DNA of 64,000 bases. Origin: Pseudofrankia coriaricola. Lineage in GTDB: Bacteria; Actinomycetota; Actinomycetes; Frankiales; Frankiaceae. The stretch is taken from NCBI RefSeq assembly GCF_001854805.1, contig NZ_MBLO01000080.1:55986-119985 (forward strand). The letters run 5' to 3'. Position 1 is the stretch's first letter. Every line of letters starts with the position of its first letter. Under the pieces are notes generated by a model. It worked only from the letters and a program-made list of their open reading frames with translations. It was not told the origin of the DNA and made no database searches. Below, piece after piece: positions 34,664 through 43,330 of the stretch. The translations under genes and the position numbers were made by a program.

Positions 34664-35430
34664 ACCTGACAGACACGTCGGCGATCGTGACGGGCGGCGC
34701 CGGCGGCCTCGGCGCGGCCACCGTCCGCCACCTCGTCGAGCTCGGCATCGGTGTCGCGATCTTCGACCGGGACGGCGAGCGCACGAGGAACCTCGCGGCC
34801 CAGCTTGGGCCCGCGACGGCGGCGATCGTCGGCGACGTCACCGCCGAGGCCGACGTGCGGACCGCGATCGACGCCGCCCGGTCGCTCGGCACCCTGTCGA
34901 TCGTGGTCAACGTGGCCGGCGGCGGCACCCGCCCGGCGCGCACCGTCGGCCGCGACGGGGCACCGCACGACATGGCGACGTTCGTCGACACGATGGCGAA
35001 GAACGCGTTCGGCACGTTCAACGTGACCCGGCTGGCGGCCGCCGCGATGGGAGCGAACGCGCCGGACGAGGACGGTCAGCGCGGCGTCGTGGTGAACACC
35101 GGGTCGCTGGCGGGGCTGGAAGGACAGGCCGGCCAGGTCGCGTACGCGTCGGCGAAGGCGGCCATCCTGGGGATGACGCTGCCCCTCGCCCGTGACCTGG
35201 CGCCGCTGGGTATCCGAGTGTGCGGCATCGCGCCCGGCACCATCGGCACCGACCTCATGCTCAGCGCCTCCCAGGGGCTGAAGGACAAGCTGGTCGCCAG
35301 CATCGTCTTCCCGCCCCGGATGGGCCGCCCCGTCGAGTTCGCCCTGCTGGTCGAGGCGATCATCCGAAATTCCTATCTCAACGGGGAGAACATCCGGCTC
35401 GACGCCGCGCAGCGGTTCCCCGCCAAGTAA
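34660..35430 (+). CDS. Short-chain dehydrogenase, HSD10/3-hydroxyacyl-CoA type
   Basis: 256 residues. Motifs are IVTGGAGGLGAATVRHL, GDVTAEADVRTAID, VVNVAGGG, NTGSLAGLEGQAGQVAYASAK with catalytic Ser, Tyr and Lys, and GIAPGTIGTDLM. The GGAGGLG motif and the GQAGQVAYASAK block are those of the type II 3-hydroxyacyl-CoA dehydrogenase (HSD10/FabG-like) group, so beta-oxidation of a 3-hydroxyacyl-CoA is the likely reaction. The ATG overlaps the upstream stop by 4 bases. The acyl-CoA ligase gene follows after 61 bases. Confidence 0.87.
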   Translation: MNLTDTSAIVTGGAGGLGAATVRHLVELGIGVAIFDRDGERTRNLAAQLGPATAAIVGDVTAEADVRTAIDAARSLGTLSIVVNVAGGGTRPARTVGRDGAPHDMATFVDTMAKNAFGTFNVTRLAAAAMGANAPDEDGQRGVVVNTGSLAGLEGQAGQVAYASAKAAILGMTLPLARDLAPLGIRVCGIAPGTIGTDLMLSASQGLKDKLVASIVFPPRMGRPVEFALLVEAIIRNSYLNGENIRLDAAQRFPAK

Positions 35431-35447
35431 CCACGTGAGCAAGTGAG

Positions 35448-35461
35448 CAAGTGTCCACTTG
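35448..35461. promoter_or_regulatory. Palindrome between SDR and acyl-CoA ligase genes
   Basis: CAAGTG-TC-CACTTG is a perfect inverted repeat in the 61-base gap, preceded by tandem AGTGAGCA-like bases. It may be an operator, or a small hairpin that adjusts expression within the operon. Confidence 0.4.
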
Positions 35462-35491
35462 ACACGTCTAGAAGCAGGAGGTCGCACCACC

Positions 35492-37090
35492 ATGAGCGGC
35501 GCACTGCCCGACGAGGCGGCGGACCTGTACCGCGGCGTCTTCCTTCCTGATCTGCTGATCGCCGCGCTGCGCCGCCACCCTGACCGGCCCGCGATCCACC
35601 TCGGGGGCAGCGTCCTGACCGGCGCCCAGCTCAGCGCGCGGATCAGCCGGTACGCGCAGGTCTACGCGGCGAAGGGGGTGCGGCCCGGCAGCGGCGTCGC
35701 CATGCTCTCCACGAACCGCCCCGAGGTGCTGTACGCGATGGGTGCCTACATGGTCGCGGGCGCCCGCAACACCTCGCTGCATCCCCTAGGATCGCTCGAC
35801 GACCACGCGTACGTCATCGAGGACGCCGAGATCGAGACGCTGGTGTTCGACCCGTCCTTCGCCGAGCGGGCCGCGCGGCTCCAGGAGCGGGTGCCGGCCC
35901 TGAAGCGGCTGCTGTCGTTCGGGCCGTGCGACGTCGGCGAGGATCTGAGCGCGCTCGCGGAAGACCACGACCCGCTGCCGTTGGTCGCGCCCCGCCTCAA
36001 TGCGGAGGGGATCTCCGCGGTGGCCTACACCGGCGGGACGACCGGGCAGCCCAAGGGCGTGATGGCCACCTACCGCAGCAGCGCCGCGATGACGCAGATC
36101 CTGCTCACCGAATGGCAGTGGCCGACCGATCTGCGCCACCTCGTCTGCACACCCCTGAGCCACGCGGGCGCGCCCTTCATCGTCCCGGTGCTGCACCAGG
36201 GCGGTTCCGTGGTCGTGCTCCCCAGGTTCGACGCCGGCGCGGTCCTCGACGCCATCGAACGCCACCGCATCACGTCGGTCTTCCTCGTCCCGGCGATGAT
36301 CTACGCGATCCTCGACCATCCCCGGCTCGACCAGACCGACCTTTCCAGCCTCCAGACGGTCTTCTACGGAGCCTCGGCGATGTCGCCCACCCGGCTGCGG
36401 GAGGCCATCAGGCGGATCGGGCCGGTCTTCTTCCAGTTCTACGGGCAGACGGAGGCGCCCCAGACGGTGTTCGTGCTGCGCAAGGAGGAGCACGACCCGG
36501 ACGACCTGTCCCGGCTGGCGTCCTGCGGACGACCGGTGCCGTGGCTGAAGGTCACGCTGCTCGACGACGAGGGGCACCAGGTATCGCGCGGCGAGCCCGG
36601 GGAGATCTGCGTGCGTGGGCCGCTGGTCATGAAGGGCTACTGGAACAAGCCGGAGCAGACCGCCGAGACCCTCACTGGCGGCTGGCTGCACACCGGCGAC
36701 ATCGCCCGGCAGGACGAGCACGGCTTCTACTCGATCGTGGACCGCAAGAAGGACATGATCGTCAGCGGCGGCTTCAACGTCTTTCCCCGTGAGATCGAGG
36801 ACGTGCTTTCCACGCACCCCGCGGTGGCCGCGGCCGCCGTCATCGGCGTGCCCGACGAGAAATGGGGCGAGGCCGTCAAGGCCGTCGTCGTGCTCCGCGC
36901 CGGCACGGCGGTGTCGTCCGACGAGCTGGCGACGGAACTCGCCGCGCTGGTCAAGGAGCGCAAGGGCTCCCACCACGCCCCCAAGAGCGTCGAGTTCGCC
37001 GACGCCCTCCCGCTCACCGCCGTCGGCAAGCCGGACAAGAAGGCCCTGCGCCAGCGCTACTGGGCGGGCGCGGACCGCAAGGTCGGCTGA
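35492..37090 (+). CDS. Acyl-CoA ligase (AMP-dependent synthetase)
   Basis: 532 residues of the ANL adenylating family. The P-loop is YTGGTTGQPKG (179-189); FYGQTEA is the aromatic-TE motif, and WLHTGDIARQDEHGF with IVDRKKDMIVSGGFNVFPRE marks the hinge and C-domain. The terminal VGKPDKKALRQR supplies the catalytic Lys. It should activate a carboxylic acid to its CoA thioester with ATP, the entry step of a beta-oxidation route. The start ATG 35492 has AGGAGG 10 bases upstream. It is convergent with the cyclase gene at 37178. Confidence 0.92.
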   Translation: MSGALPDEAADLYRGVFLPDLLIAALRRHPDRPAIHLGGSVLTGAQLSARISRYAQVYAAKGVRPGSGVAMLSTNRPEVLYAMGAYMVAGARNTSLHPLGSLDDHAYVIEDAEIETLVFDPSFAERAARLQERVPALKRLLSFGPCDVGEDLSALAEDHDPLPLVAPRLNAEGISAVAYTGGTTGQPKGVMATYRSSAAMTQILLTEWQWPTDLRHLVCTPLSHAGAPFIVPVLHQGGSVVVLPRFDAGAVLDAIERHRITSVFLVPAMIYAILDHPRLDQTDLSSLQTVFYGASAMSPTRLREAIRRIGPVFFQFYGQTEAPQTVFVLRKEEHDPDDLSRLASCGRPVPWLKVTLLDDEGHQVSRGEPGEICVRGPLVMKGYWNKPEQTAETLTGGWLHTGDIARQDEHGFYSIVDRKKDMIVSGGFNVFPREIEDVLSTHPAVAAAAVIGVPDEKWGEAVKAVVVLRAGTAVSSDELATELAALVKERKGSHHAPKSVEFADALPLTAVGKPDKKALRQRYWAGADRKVG

Positions 37091-37093
37091 CCA

Positions 37094-37119
37094 CTCGTTC
37101 CGCCCGCTCGTTCCGCCCG
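37094..37119. repeat. 13-bp tandem repeat after the ligase gene
   Basis: CTCGTTCCGCCCG is repeated directly (37094-37106, 37107-37119) in the short gap between convergent genes. No function is evident. Confidence 0.75.
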
Positions 37120-37177
37120 CCGACAGCCGCCTGGTCCCGGCGACGGGCTGCCGCCAGCGGGGCCCGGTGGACCGGCG

Positions 37178-38092
37178 TTACTTCACCGCCAGCGGGTTGA
37201 GGGGCGTCCCGACACCCTTCGCGACCTTCAGGACCGGCGCGCACAGGAGGAACTCGTAGACACCGTCCGCCGCGCAGTCGGCGGCGAGGACCTCCAGGTC
37301 GAACATCTCGCCGAGCGTCATGCCCATGTCCCGGATGAGCACGTAGTGCACCGGCATGATCGCGTTCGGGTCGCCGCTCGGATACCGCTCGACCGCCCAG
37401 TTGTCGGCCGCGACGGCCGCGACGTCGCGCTCTCGGAGCCACTGGCAGCATTCCAGCGTGAGCCCGGGCTCACCGCTCATGAACTCGGCGGCCGAGCCCT
37501 CGGTGAACCTCCGGGTCCAGCCGGTCCGCACGAGCAGGATGCTGCCCGCCTCCAGCGACACGCCCTGCCGGTCGAGGGCCGCGTCGAGCTCGTCCGGGCC
37601 GATCCCGTGGTCCGGGGCCAGGCAGGCGACGCCGTGGACGCGGGCGACGTCCACGAGCACGGCGCGTCCGACGACGCCCCGCGCCAGCCGGTCGATGGCG
37701 AGCCGCTCGGCTCCCCGCGCGGTGATCGACGATGCGGGCACGTCGTTGTAGCAGCGGCCGTCGTAGGAGACGTGCGCGAGGCCGTCCCACTGCGTGGCGC
37801 ACTGCAGGGGCATGAAGACGAAGTCGTCGGCGATCCCGGCACCGTCGGGGAGCGGGGGCTGCCCGGTCATCGACATGAGATGGACGGGGTTGACCCGCCC
37901 CCCTAACCCGATCTGCGGACCGTTCGCCGAGAGGGTGTAGCCGAGGTCGAAGACGCGACCCGTGCGCGCCAGCGCGGCCGCCGCGGCGACCCGAGCCGGT
38001 GTGATCAGGTTCAGCGTGCCGACCTCGTCGTCGGCCCCCCAACGTCCCCAGTTCGACAGCCCACGGCCGACAGTGCGGAAATCGGTGCTCAT
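37178..38092 (-). CDS. Cyclase-family (kynurenine formamidase-like) metal hydrolase
   Basis: 304 residues, PF04199-like. The opening WGRWGADDEVGTLNLITP is diagnostic, and the metal-binding HxGTHxDxPxH region appears as the variant TQWDGLAHVSYDG. Later blocks are LLVRTGWTRRF, DVAAVAADNWAVERYP and PVHYVLIRDMGMTLGEMFDL. The family cleaves amides, lactones or ring bonds. The ATG at 38092 is chosen because the family sequence starts there; the upstream open reading passes through an operator-like element and is not coding. The operator-like copy at 38271 lies about 180 bases upstream. Confidence 0.85.
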   Translation of the reverse strand: MSTDFRTVGRGLSNWGRWGADDEVGTLNLITPARVAAAAALARTGRVFDLGYTLSANGPQIGLGGRVNPVHLMSMTGQPPLPDGAGIADDFVFMPLQCATQWDGLAHVSYDGRCYNDVPASSITARGAERLAIDRLARGVVGRAVLVDVARVHGVACLAPDHGIGPDELDAALDRQGVSLEAGSILLVRTGWTRRFTEGSAAEFMSGEPGLTLECCQWLRERDVAAVAADNWAVERYPSGDPNAIMPVHYVLIRDMGMTLGEMFDLEVLAADCAADGVYEFLLCAPVLKVAKGVGTPLNPLAVK

Positions 38093-38548
38093 CGTTTCCC
38101 CTCGTGCGGTCACCCTGGCCGCCTCGCGGCGATTACCAGGAGCCTGCACGACCGGTGGGCGAGCCGGGGCAGGCAGCGCCGGCGTCGCTGAACCCGCCTC
38201 GGCCCCCCGCCACGGCCGTAGGGCCGTCCCGTCTGACCGGGCTGACGGTGAATACACTGTCCCATGTAGCAATATCGATGTCAACTTCGACATTCGCCAC
38301 TGGCGAGACCGCCCGGAGGGATCAGACCGCCGTGAGCACCTTCTCGTCCGGGTCGCTATCGAACCGCGGAAGTCCCCGCCGGTCCGAGCCCACCCCGGAC
38401 GACCACTACCGCGACCACCCATGACGTGATCGCCGTTCGCACCCTCCGGTGGTCGTGAAAGGGCCGCGGGCACGACCATCGGAGGGCAGAAATCACAATC
38501 AAGCGTCAGCGGAGCGGGGCGACGTCGTCAGGGCGGGGCTGGTGGCCG
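38093..38548. other. Intergenic region with an operator-like copy
   Basis: 456 bases upstream of the cyclase gene. Apart from the operator-like element at 38271-38294 in an AT-rich patch (from about 38249), no gene or RNA is recognisable. Confidence 0.55.
38271..38294. promoter_or_regulatory. Shared operator-like element, copy 4
   Basis: The core is ATCGATGTCAAC (38274-38285), preceded by AAT and followed by TTCGACATT, nearly the same sequence as copy 5 at 39531. Confidence 0.65.
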
Positions 38549-38974
38549 TCACGCTTTCGGGGCGGGCTTCTTAGGGCGCGCGGGCCGGTCGGACAGACCG
38601 TCCGGCGTGATGAACTGGCACCGGCAGCGGCTGATACGCCAGCCATCCGGGGTCCGGACGAGCTCGTCGCTGTATACGGCGTGCCGCGCGACGCCGTCGG
38701 AACGGTCGACGAAGAGCAGGTTGCGGCTCGTACGGGCCTCGTCCGGACCGACCATGTCGATGACCGGCGGTCCACCGAGGTGCAGTCCGCCCGGAGCCGC
38801 GGCCATCATGGCGCGCAGCGCGTCATGACCGTCGAAGGAACGCCCGTACACCAGGTAGCTGGCGTCCGGAGTGAACAGGCCGACCCAGCCCTCCACGTCA
38901 TCGAGGTCGAGCGTCAGGCAGTAGCGGGCCAGCAGGCCGCCGATGGCCACCTGGTCCTCGGGTGAGGGAAGCAT
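38549..38974 (-). CDS. SnoaL/NTF2-like protein
   Basis: 141 residues. The family opening is clear: SPEDQVAIGGLLARYCLTLD, DDVEGWVGLFTPDASYLVYG, then FDGHDALRAMMA, and the final strands DGWRISRCRCQFI. The tail is Pro/Lys/Arg-rich and non-conserved. The start ATG 38974 has AGGAGGAG close upstream. It lies about 130 bases downstream of a second NTF2-like gene on the same strand, and the two probably arose by duplication. Such proteins serve as dehydratases or isomerases in catabolic and polyketide pathways; the substrate is unknown. Confidence 0.8.
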   Translation of the reverse strand: MLPSPEDQVAIGGLLARYCLTLDLDDVEGWVGLFTPDASYLVYGRSFDGHDALRAMMAAAPGGLHLGGPPVIDMVGPDEARTSRNLLFVDRSDGVARHAVYSDELVRTPDGWRISRCRCQFITPDGLSDRPARPKKPAPKA

Positions 38975-39107
38975 CAGAACTCCTCCTGGCGGCCGTCAGA
39001 GGTGTACGGAACATCCTGGCCGGCCGGTCGCCCGGCCGACCAGCCCGTCGCGGCTGGCTGCGGCGCCGGCCGTCGGCTCGGCGAGGTGCCGCGCCGGCCC
39101 GGGCCGG

Positions 39108-39515
39108 TCACCCGGGTTTCTCCAGGGTGTGTACCTCGCGCCGGGCGAACCGCCAGGCGCCGTCGACCCGGACGATCTCGTCGTGGTAGCGGCCGGTGAT
39201 CGCCGGAACCAGCCGGTCGCCCGCGAAGCGCAGGAACACGAAGTCGGCCACCACCCGGACCAGGCCCCTCCCACCGTGCTCCAGCACCGCGTTGACCGTC
39301 ACATGCTTGCCCCGCTGGCTGGGTCTGCTCTGGGTGCTCTGGAAGAACTCCAGCAACTCGGCCGTGCCACGGGCAGTCCGGTCGCCGTGGATGAGGACGC
39401 CGTCGGCGGTGAACAGCGCCACGACGCCGGTGAGATCGCCGTCGTCGCAGCGGTGGCAGTACCGGGCGAGCGTCGCGCGCACGGCGAACTGGTCCTCGAT
39501 CGCTAGGCCGGTCAC
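39108..39515 (-). CDS. SnoaL/NTF2-like protein
   Basis: 135 residues: IEDQFAVRATLARYCHRCDD, LTGVVALFTADGVLIHGD, RTARGTAELLEFFQ, then HVTVNAVLEHGG and a closing VDGAWRFARREVHTLE. The GTG start at 39515 has no ribosome site, and the operator-like element begins only 16 bases upstream, which suggests a leaderless or near-leaderless transcript. It heads a two-gene NTF2-like unit. Confidence 0.8.
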   Translation of the reverse strand: MTGLAIEDQFAVRATLARYCHRCDDGDLTGVVALFTADGVLIHGDRTARGTAELLEFFQSTQSRPSQRGKHVTVNAVLEHGGRGLVRVVADFVFLRFAGDRLVPAITGRYHDEIVRVDGAWRFARREVHTLEKPG

Positions 39516-39530
39516 GGCGCCAGTGTAGTA

Positions 39531-39555
39531 AATATCGACGTCGACTTCGACATAT
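39531..39555. promoter_or_regulatory. Shared operator-like element, copy 5
   Basis: The core is ATCGACGTCGAC (39534-39545) followed by TTCGACATAT. It is immediately upstream of the NTF2-like start at 39515, where it would overlap the promoter. Confidence 0.7.
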
Positions 39556-39612
39556 GTGATGATCTCCGACCGGTCGGGCCGCGGGGCTGGCGACCCGACC
39601 GGGGTCTCGGAG

Positions 39613-41271
39613 TCAGCCGCCCGTCAGCCGGGCGGCCAGGTCGCTGTCCCTGCCGGGCGTCTCGATCACCAGCCGGGACCGGACGACCTTGCCCGAGGCG
39701 GTCCGGGGCAGCGGTGCGTCCCAGCGGACGAGCTGCTCGGGCAGCTTGCGCGTCGCCGTTCCCCGGGCGACCAGGTGGGCCACGAGGGCGGCGAGGGTGA
39801 CGGCGGCGCCGCCGTCCGGCCAGACGGCCACGGCGAGCCGCTCGCCGGTCGACGGGTCGGGCATGCCGAAGGAGGCGGCCTCGACGGCTCCTGGCAGGTC
39901 GGCCAGCGCGGCGTCGATCTCGGTCAGCGAGATCTTGAGGCCGTTGCGGTTGACGACCTCCTTGAGCCGGCCGACAACGGTCAGCCGGCCGTCATGCAGC
40001 TCGAGTTGGTCGCCGGTGCGGAACCAGCCGTCCTCGAACGCGGCCTCGTTGTCCGCCGCGTCGAGGTAGCCGAGGAACAGGTTGGGGCCACGCAACAGGC
40101 CCTCCCGCGGGTGCTGGCTGGAGCCGACGCGCACCTCGCTGCCCGGCAGGAGCGCGCCGTCGTCGGACAGCCGCCGCTCACGGTCGTCGCCCGGCAGGCT
40201 CCCGGAGAAGGTGGGCGCCTCGGAGGAGCCGTAGACCCGGGCGATCTCGATCCCGAAGGTGTCCGTCGCCAGCTCCAGCAGGGGGCGCGGCAGCATCGCG
40301 CCGCCCAGCGCCAGCGTCCGCAGGCCGATCCCGGCGCCGTCCGGCCCGGCGGCCACGGCGGCCCGCAGCAGGCGCTCGGCGATGACCGGCGCGCCGCCCA
40401 GCAGGGTCGCGCCGACGGCGTTCATCTGGCGCAGCGTCCGCTCCGGCTCGAACCGGTCCTCCAGCGCCAGGGTCGCGTGCCGGTCCGCCGCGAGGTGGAT
40501 CTGCGACAGGCCGGTGATGCTGGTGAGCGGGCTGACGAGGAAGACCACGGTGCTCTCGTCCGCGGACGTGGTCCATGCCATGTTGTCGGCGCCGGCGGTG
40601 AGCGTGTTGAGCGAGTGGACGAGACCCTTAGGCCGGCTGGTGGTGCCCGACGTGAACAGCACCACCGCGGCGCGGTCGCGGTCGGGCTCCGCCCAGGCCC
40701 GCGCCCACGGCGACGGCGGCCGCGAGCCGGCCGAGCCGGAAGGTTCGGAAGGTTCGGAAGGTTCGGCCGATCCGGAAGGCTCGCCTGGAGGCCCACTCAC
40801 CTCGTCGAACAGCTCCAGCGGCACGACCTCGGCCGCCTCGGCCAACGGCTCGGCGAGCCGCTCGGCCTCGGCCGCCGGCACGATCACCCGGGGCCGCGCC
40901 GAGAGCGCGTCGAGGGCGACGCGCAGGTCCGCGACCCCGCACCGGCGGTCCAGCAGGATCGTTGTCGCTCCGGCGCGCAGCAGCGCATGGTAGGCGATCA
41001 CTCCATGACGGGTGTTGCCACTGACGAGCACGACGCCGTCGCCCGCCCGGACGCCCCGCGCGGCCAGGGCGGTCACGCCCGCCGCCACGGCCGTCGCCAG
41101 CTGGGCATAGGAGAGCCCGCGGTCGTTGTCCACGACCGCCACGACGTCGGGACGGCGGTCCGCGCCCGCCTCGACGCCGTCGGCGAGCAGGCGGTTGTCC
41201 CACAGCCCGTCCGCACGGTGGCGCGCGGCGCGGTCGGCCGGGGCGCGCGGAAGCCCGGCCAGGGCGCTCAC
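39613..41271 (-). CDS. Acyl-CoA ligase (AMP-dependent synthetase), divergent member
   Basis: 552 residues. The P-loop is VLFTSGTTSRPKG, the aromatic motif is VYGSSEAPTF, then FRTGDQLELHDGRL and VGRLKEVVNRNGLKISLTEID, and the C-terminal catalytic Lys is in PRTASGKVVRSR. The linker before the P-loop contains a Ser/Glu/Pro repeat (GSAEPSEPSEPSGSAG) made by tandem 9-bp DNA units. The GTG start at 41271 overlaps the enoyl-CoA hydratase stop (GTGA), giving a coupled pair. It should make a CoA ester of an unusual acid. Confidence 0.87.
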   Translation of the reverse strand: MSALAGLPRAPADRAARHRADGLWDNRLLADGVEAGADRRPDVVAVVDNDRGLSYAQLATAVAAGVTALAARGVRAGDGVVLVSGNTRHGVIAYHALLRAGATTILLDRRCGVADLRVALDALSARPRVIVPAAEAERLAEPLAEAAEVVPLELFDEVSGPPGEPSGSAEPSEPSEPSGSAGSRPPSPWARAWAEPDRDRAAVVLFTSGTTSRPKGLVHSLNTLTAGADNMAWTTSADESTVVFLVSPLTSITGLSQIHLAADRHATLALEDRFEPERTLRQMNAVGATLLGGAPVIAERLLRAAVAAGPDGAGIGLRTLALGGAMLPRPLLELATDTFGIEIARVYGSSEAPTFSGSLPGDDRERRLSDDGALLPGSEVRVGSSQHPREGLLRGPNLFLGYLDAADNEAAFEDGWFRTGDQLELHDGRLTVVGRLKEVVNRNGLKISLTEIDAALADLPGAVEAASFGMPDPSTGERLAVAVWPDGGAAVTLAALVAHLVARGTATRKLPEQLVRWDAPLPRTASGKVVRSRLVIETPGRDSDLAARLTGG

Positions 41272-42065
41272 CGGCTCGCCCGGCCGGCCGCCCGGCTCAG
41301 CATCGCCGCGAGGTTGCGCTGGAACGCCGGCTCGTCGAACGACGCCGTCTCCCGGTCGAGCGCCGCCGACAGCGAGGACGTCATCGCGTGGTGCAGCGCG
41401 CCGTTGAGGATCGCCTTGGTCTCGGTGACCGCCTGCGGGGGCAGCGCGGCCAGCCGGGTCGCCAGCTCCACGGCGGTGGTGACCGATGTCCCCGTCGGGA
41501 CCACCCGGTTGGCCAGGCCGAGGCGCAGCGCCTCCTGCGCCGGCAGCCGGTCGCCCAGCAGGATGAACTCCTTGGCGCGCAGCAGGCTGGTCAGCAACGG
41601 CCAGGTCAGGGCCCCGCCGTCGGCGGCGACCAGCCCCAGCGCCACGTGCGGGTCGGCGAAGTACGCGTGCTCCTCGATGACCACCAGGTCGCTCATGGCG
41701 GCCAGGCTGCAGCCGAGACCGACCGCCGGCCCGTTGACTGCGGCGACGATCGGTACCCGCACGGACGTCATCCCACGGACGATGTCCGCCGCCTCCGCCA
41801 TGATGTGGGCACGCAGCTCGACGTCCTTGACCATCCTGTCCAGGAGGCCGAGGTCGCCGCCCGCCGAGAACGCCGTGCCCGCCCCGGTGAGGACGATCGC
41901 GCGGACCTCCGGGTCCGCGTCCAGCTCCGGCCACACCTGGGCCAACGCCGGGTGCAGCGTCTCGTCGGCGGCGTTGAGCGCGTCGGGGCGGTTCAGCGTC
42001 ACGACCCGCACGGCCCCGCGCGCCTCGACGAACAGGGGGCCCGGCGTGCTCGGACCGTCGACCAT
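41268..42065 (-). CDS. Enoyl-CoA hydratase/isomerase
   Basis: 265 residues of the crotonase fold: VVTLNRPDALNAADETL, the oxyanion-hole pair GTAFSAGGDLGLL and AVNGPAVGLGCSLAAMSDL, and FADPHVALGLVAADGG. The catalytic Glu positions of classic hydratases are not both obvious, so isomerase or hydrolase activity is possible. ATG 42065 follows AGGAGT; the longer reading enters the divergent operator. It is coupled to the acyl-CoA ligase and divergent from the acyl-CoA dehydrogenase pair. Confidence 0.88.
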   Translation of the reverse strand: MVDGPSTPGPLFVEARGAVRVVTLNRPDALNAADETLHPALAQVWPELDADPEVRAIVLTGAGTAFSAGGDLGLLDRMVKDVELRAHIMAEAADIVRGMTSVRVPIVAAVNGPAVGLGCSLAAMSDLVVIEEHAYFADPHVALGLVAADGGALTWPLLTSLLRAKEFILLGDRLPAQEALRLGLANRVVPTGTSVTTAVELATRLAALPPQAVTETKAILNGALHHAMTSSLSAALDRETASFDEPAFQRNLAAMLSRAAGRASR

Positions 42066-42189
42066 GTCACTCCTAGGTGGTCTGCTGACATCGAGAACTC
42101 CCGCGTCGTCTCCGCGCGGCCGGGTGGCCGGACGTCGCGTGTCCCGATCATCGTCGGACCCGGCTTGACGCCGGGCACATAGCGACCAG

Positions 42190-42220
42190 AATATCGAACT
42201 CGATACCAATGTCGATGTTT
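42190..42220. promoter_or_regulatory. Shared operator-like element, copy 6
   Basis: ATCGAACTCGAT (42193-42204) followed by CAATGTCGATGT: a looser double version. It overlaps the ATG at 42209 of the plus-strand acyl-CoA dehydrogenase and lies 125 bases upstream of the hydratase start. Confidence 0.5.
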
Positions 42221-43330
42221 GTGTCGGCCTCGGCGGCCCAGCCAGGCGCGGGAGTTGACGCCGTTCTGACCACCACTGTCGTTGACGATGTCGTCACCAC
42301 CGACGACGTCGTCGCGCTCCGCGACGCCCTGCGCGGCGCGCTCGGCACCACCCGTCAGGATCTCGCGCCGGCGGTGGACGCCGACTGGCGCACGAGCTGG
42401 CCGATGCTGGCCGAGCTCGGCCTGCCCGCCCTCTGCGCACCGGAGGAGAAGGACGGCTTCGGCCTGCGGGCCGACGCCGCCGTCGCCGCCGCGACGGAAC
42501 TCGGCGCCGCGCTGCACGGCGGCCCGTTCGCCGGGCTCACGGCGAGTGTCCACGCCCTCGCCCACGCCGCCGACGACCCGGTCGCCGACGCCCTGCTGGC
42601 CGGCGTCCTCACCGGCCGGCGCGTCTGCGCGTTCGGACGCCTCGGCCGGGACGGGCGGGTCGGCCAGAACGAGCGGGTCGCCCGGCTGGTCGACGGCGTG
42701 CCGGGGGCGGACGCGCTGCTGTTACTGGACGACTCGCGGGATGACCTGGTGCTCCTCCTCGACCCGGCCGACTGGACCGCCGACCCGTCCCGCCACCGCT
42801 TCGACATCACCAGGACCTGCGCCGACGTCATGCCGGTGGCGGGCCGCGGCCACCGCGTCGCCGTGCCGGGCGACGCGGCCCGGCGGGCCGTCGCCCTGTA
42901 CGAGCTGCTGCTCGCCGCGGACGCGGTCGGCGGCGTGCGGCGGATGCTGGACCGCACCGTCGCCTACGCCGGACAGCGCCAGGCGTTCGGCAGGCCGATC
43001 GGCGGCTTCCAGGCGGTCCAGCACCGGCTCGCCGACCACGCCGTCCGCGCGCGGGGCATGACGCTCGTCGTCGCCGAGGCCGCCCGGCGCTTCGACGACG
43101 AGCCGAGCCAGACCCGGCGCGACGTCGCCCTGGCGTCGGTGAGCGTGAGCTCCGGTGCCCCGCGCCTCCTGCACGACCTGCTCCAGCTCACCGGTGGCAT
43201 CGGCTTCACCTGGGAGTACGGGCTGCACTTCTACGAGCGCCGCGCCCATCAGGACGCCCGGCTGGCCGCGAACCCGCGCGCCGCCCAGAGATCACTCGCT
43301 GACGTGGAGGGATGGACCGATGGCCGCTGA
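42209..43330 (+). CDS. Acyl-CoA dehydrogenase, short subunit of a pair
   Basis: 373 residues of the acyl-CoA dehydrogenase fold: LAELGLPALCAPEEKDGFGL, the C-terminal helices YAGQRQAFGRPIGGFQAVQH and LTGGIGFTWEYGLHFYERRA. The middle beta domain is short. It resembles the non-canonical subunit of heteromeric FadE enzymes (as in actinobacterial steroid side-chain degradation). The next dehydrogenase overlaps it by 11 bases, so the two probably form an alpha2beta2 complex. Start uncertain: ATG 42209, ATG 42215 or GTG 42221, the first overlapping the operator-like element. Confidence 0.85.
   Translation: MSMFVSASAAQPGAGVDAVLTTTVVDDVVTTDDVVALRDALRGALGTTRQDLAPAVDADWRTSWPMLAELGLPALCAPEEKDGFGLRADAAVAAATELGAALHGGPFAGLTASVHALAHAADDPVADALLAGVLTGRRVCAFGRLGRDGRVGQNERVARLVDGVPGADALLLLDDSRDDLVLLLDPADWTADPSRHRFDITRTCADVMPVAGRGHRVAVPGDAARRAVALYELLLAADAVGGVRRMLDRTVAYAGQRQAFGRPIGGFQAVQHRLADHAVRARGMTLVVAEAARRFDDEPSQTRRDVALASVSVSSGAPRLLHDLLQLTGGIGFTWEYGLHFYERRAHQDARLAANPRAAQRSLADVEGWTDGR

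Noticed and set aside
38093..38479. Upstream extension of the cyclase reading frame
   Set aside because: It crosses an operator-like element; the family sequence starts at the ATG at 38092.
40736..40770. Tandem 9-bp repeat (AAGGTTCGG) as a regulatory or CRISPR-like array
   Set aside because: It encodes the Ser/Glu/Pro linker of the acyl-CoA ligase in frame and has no spacers.
39556..42182. 870- and 264-codon plus-strand frames opposite the ligase and hydratase genes
   Set aside because: Recognisable P-loop and crotonase motifs are on the minus strand; the plus frames are Gly/Arg/Pro-rich shadows.
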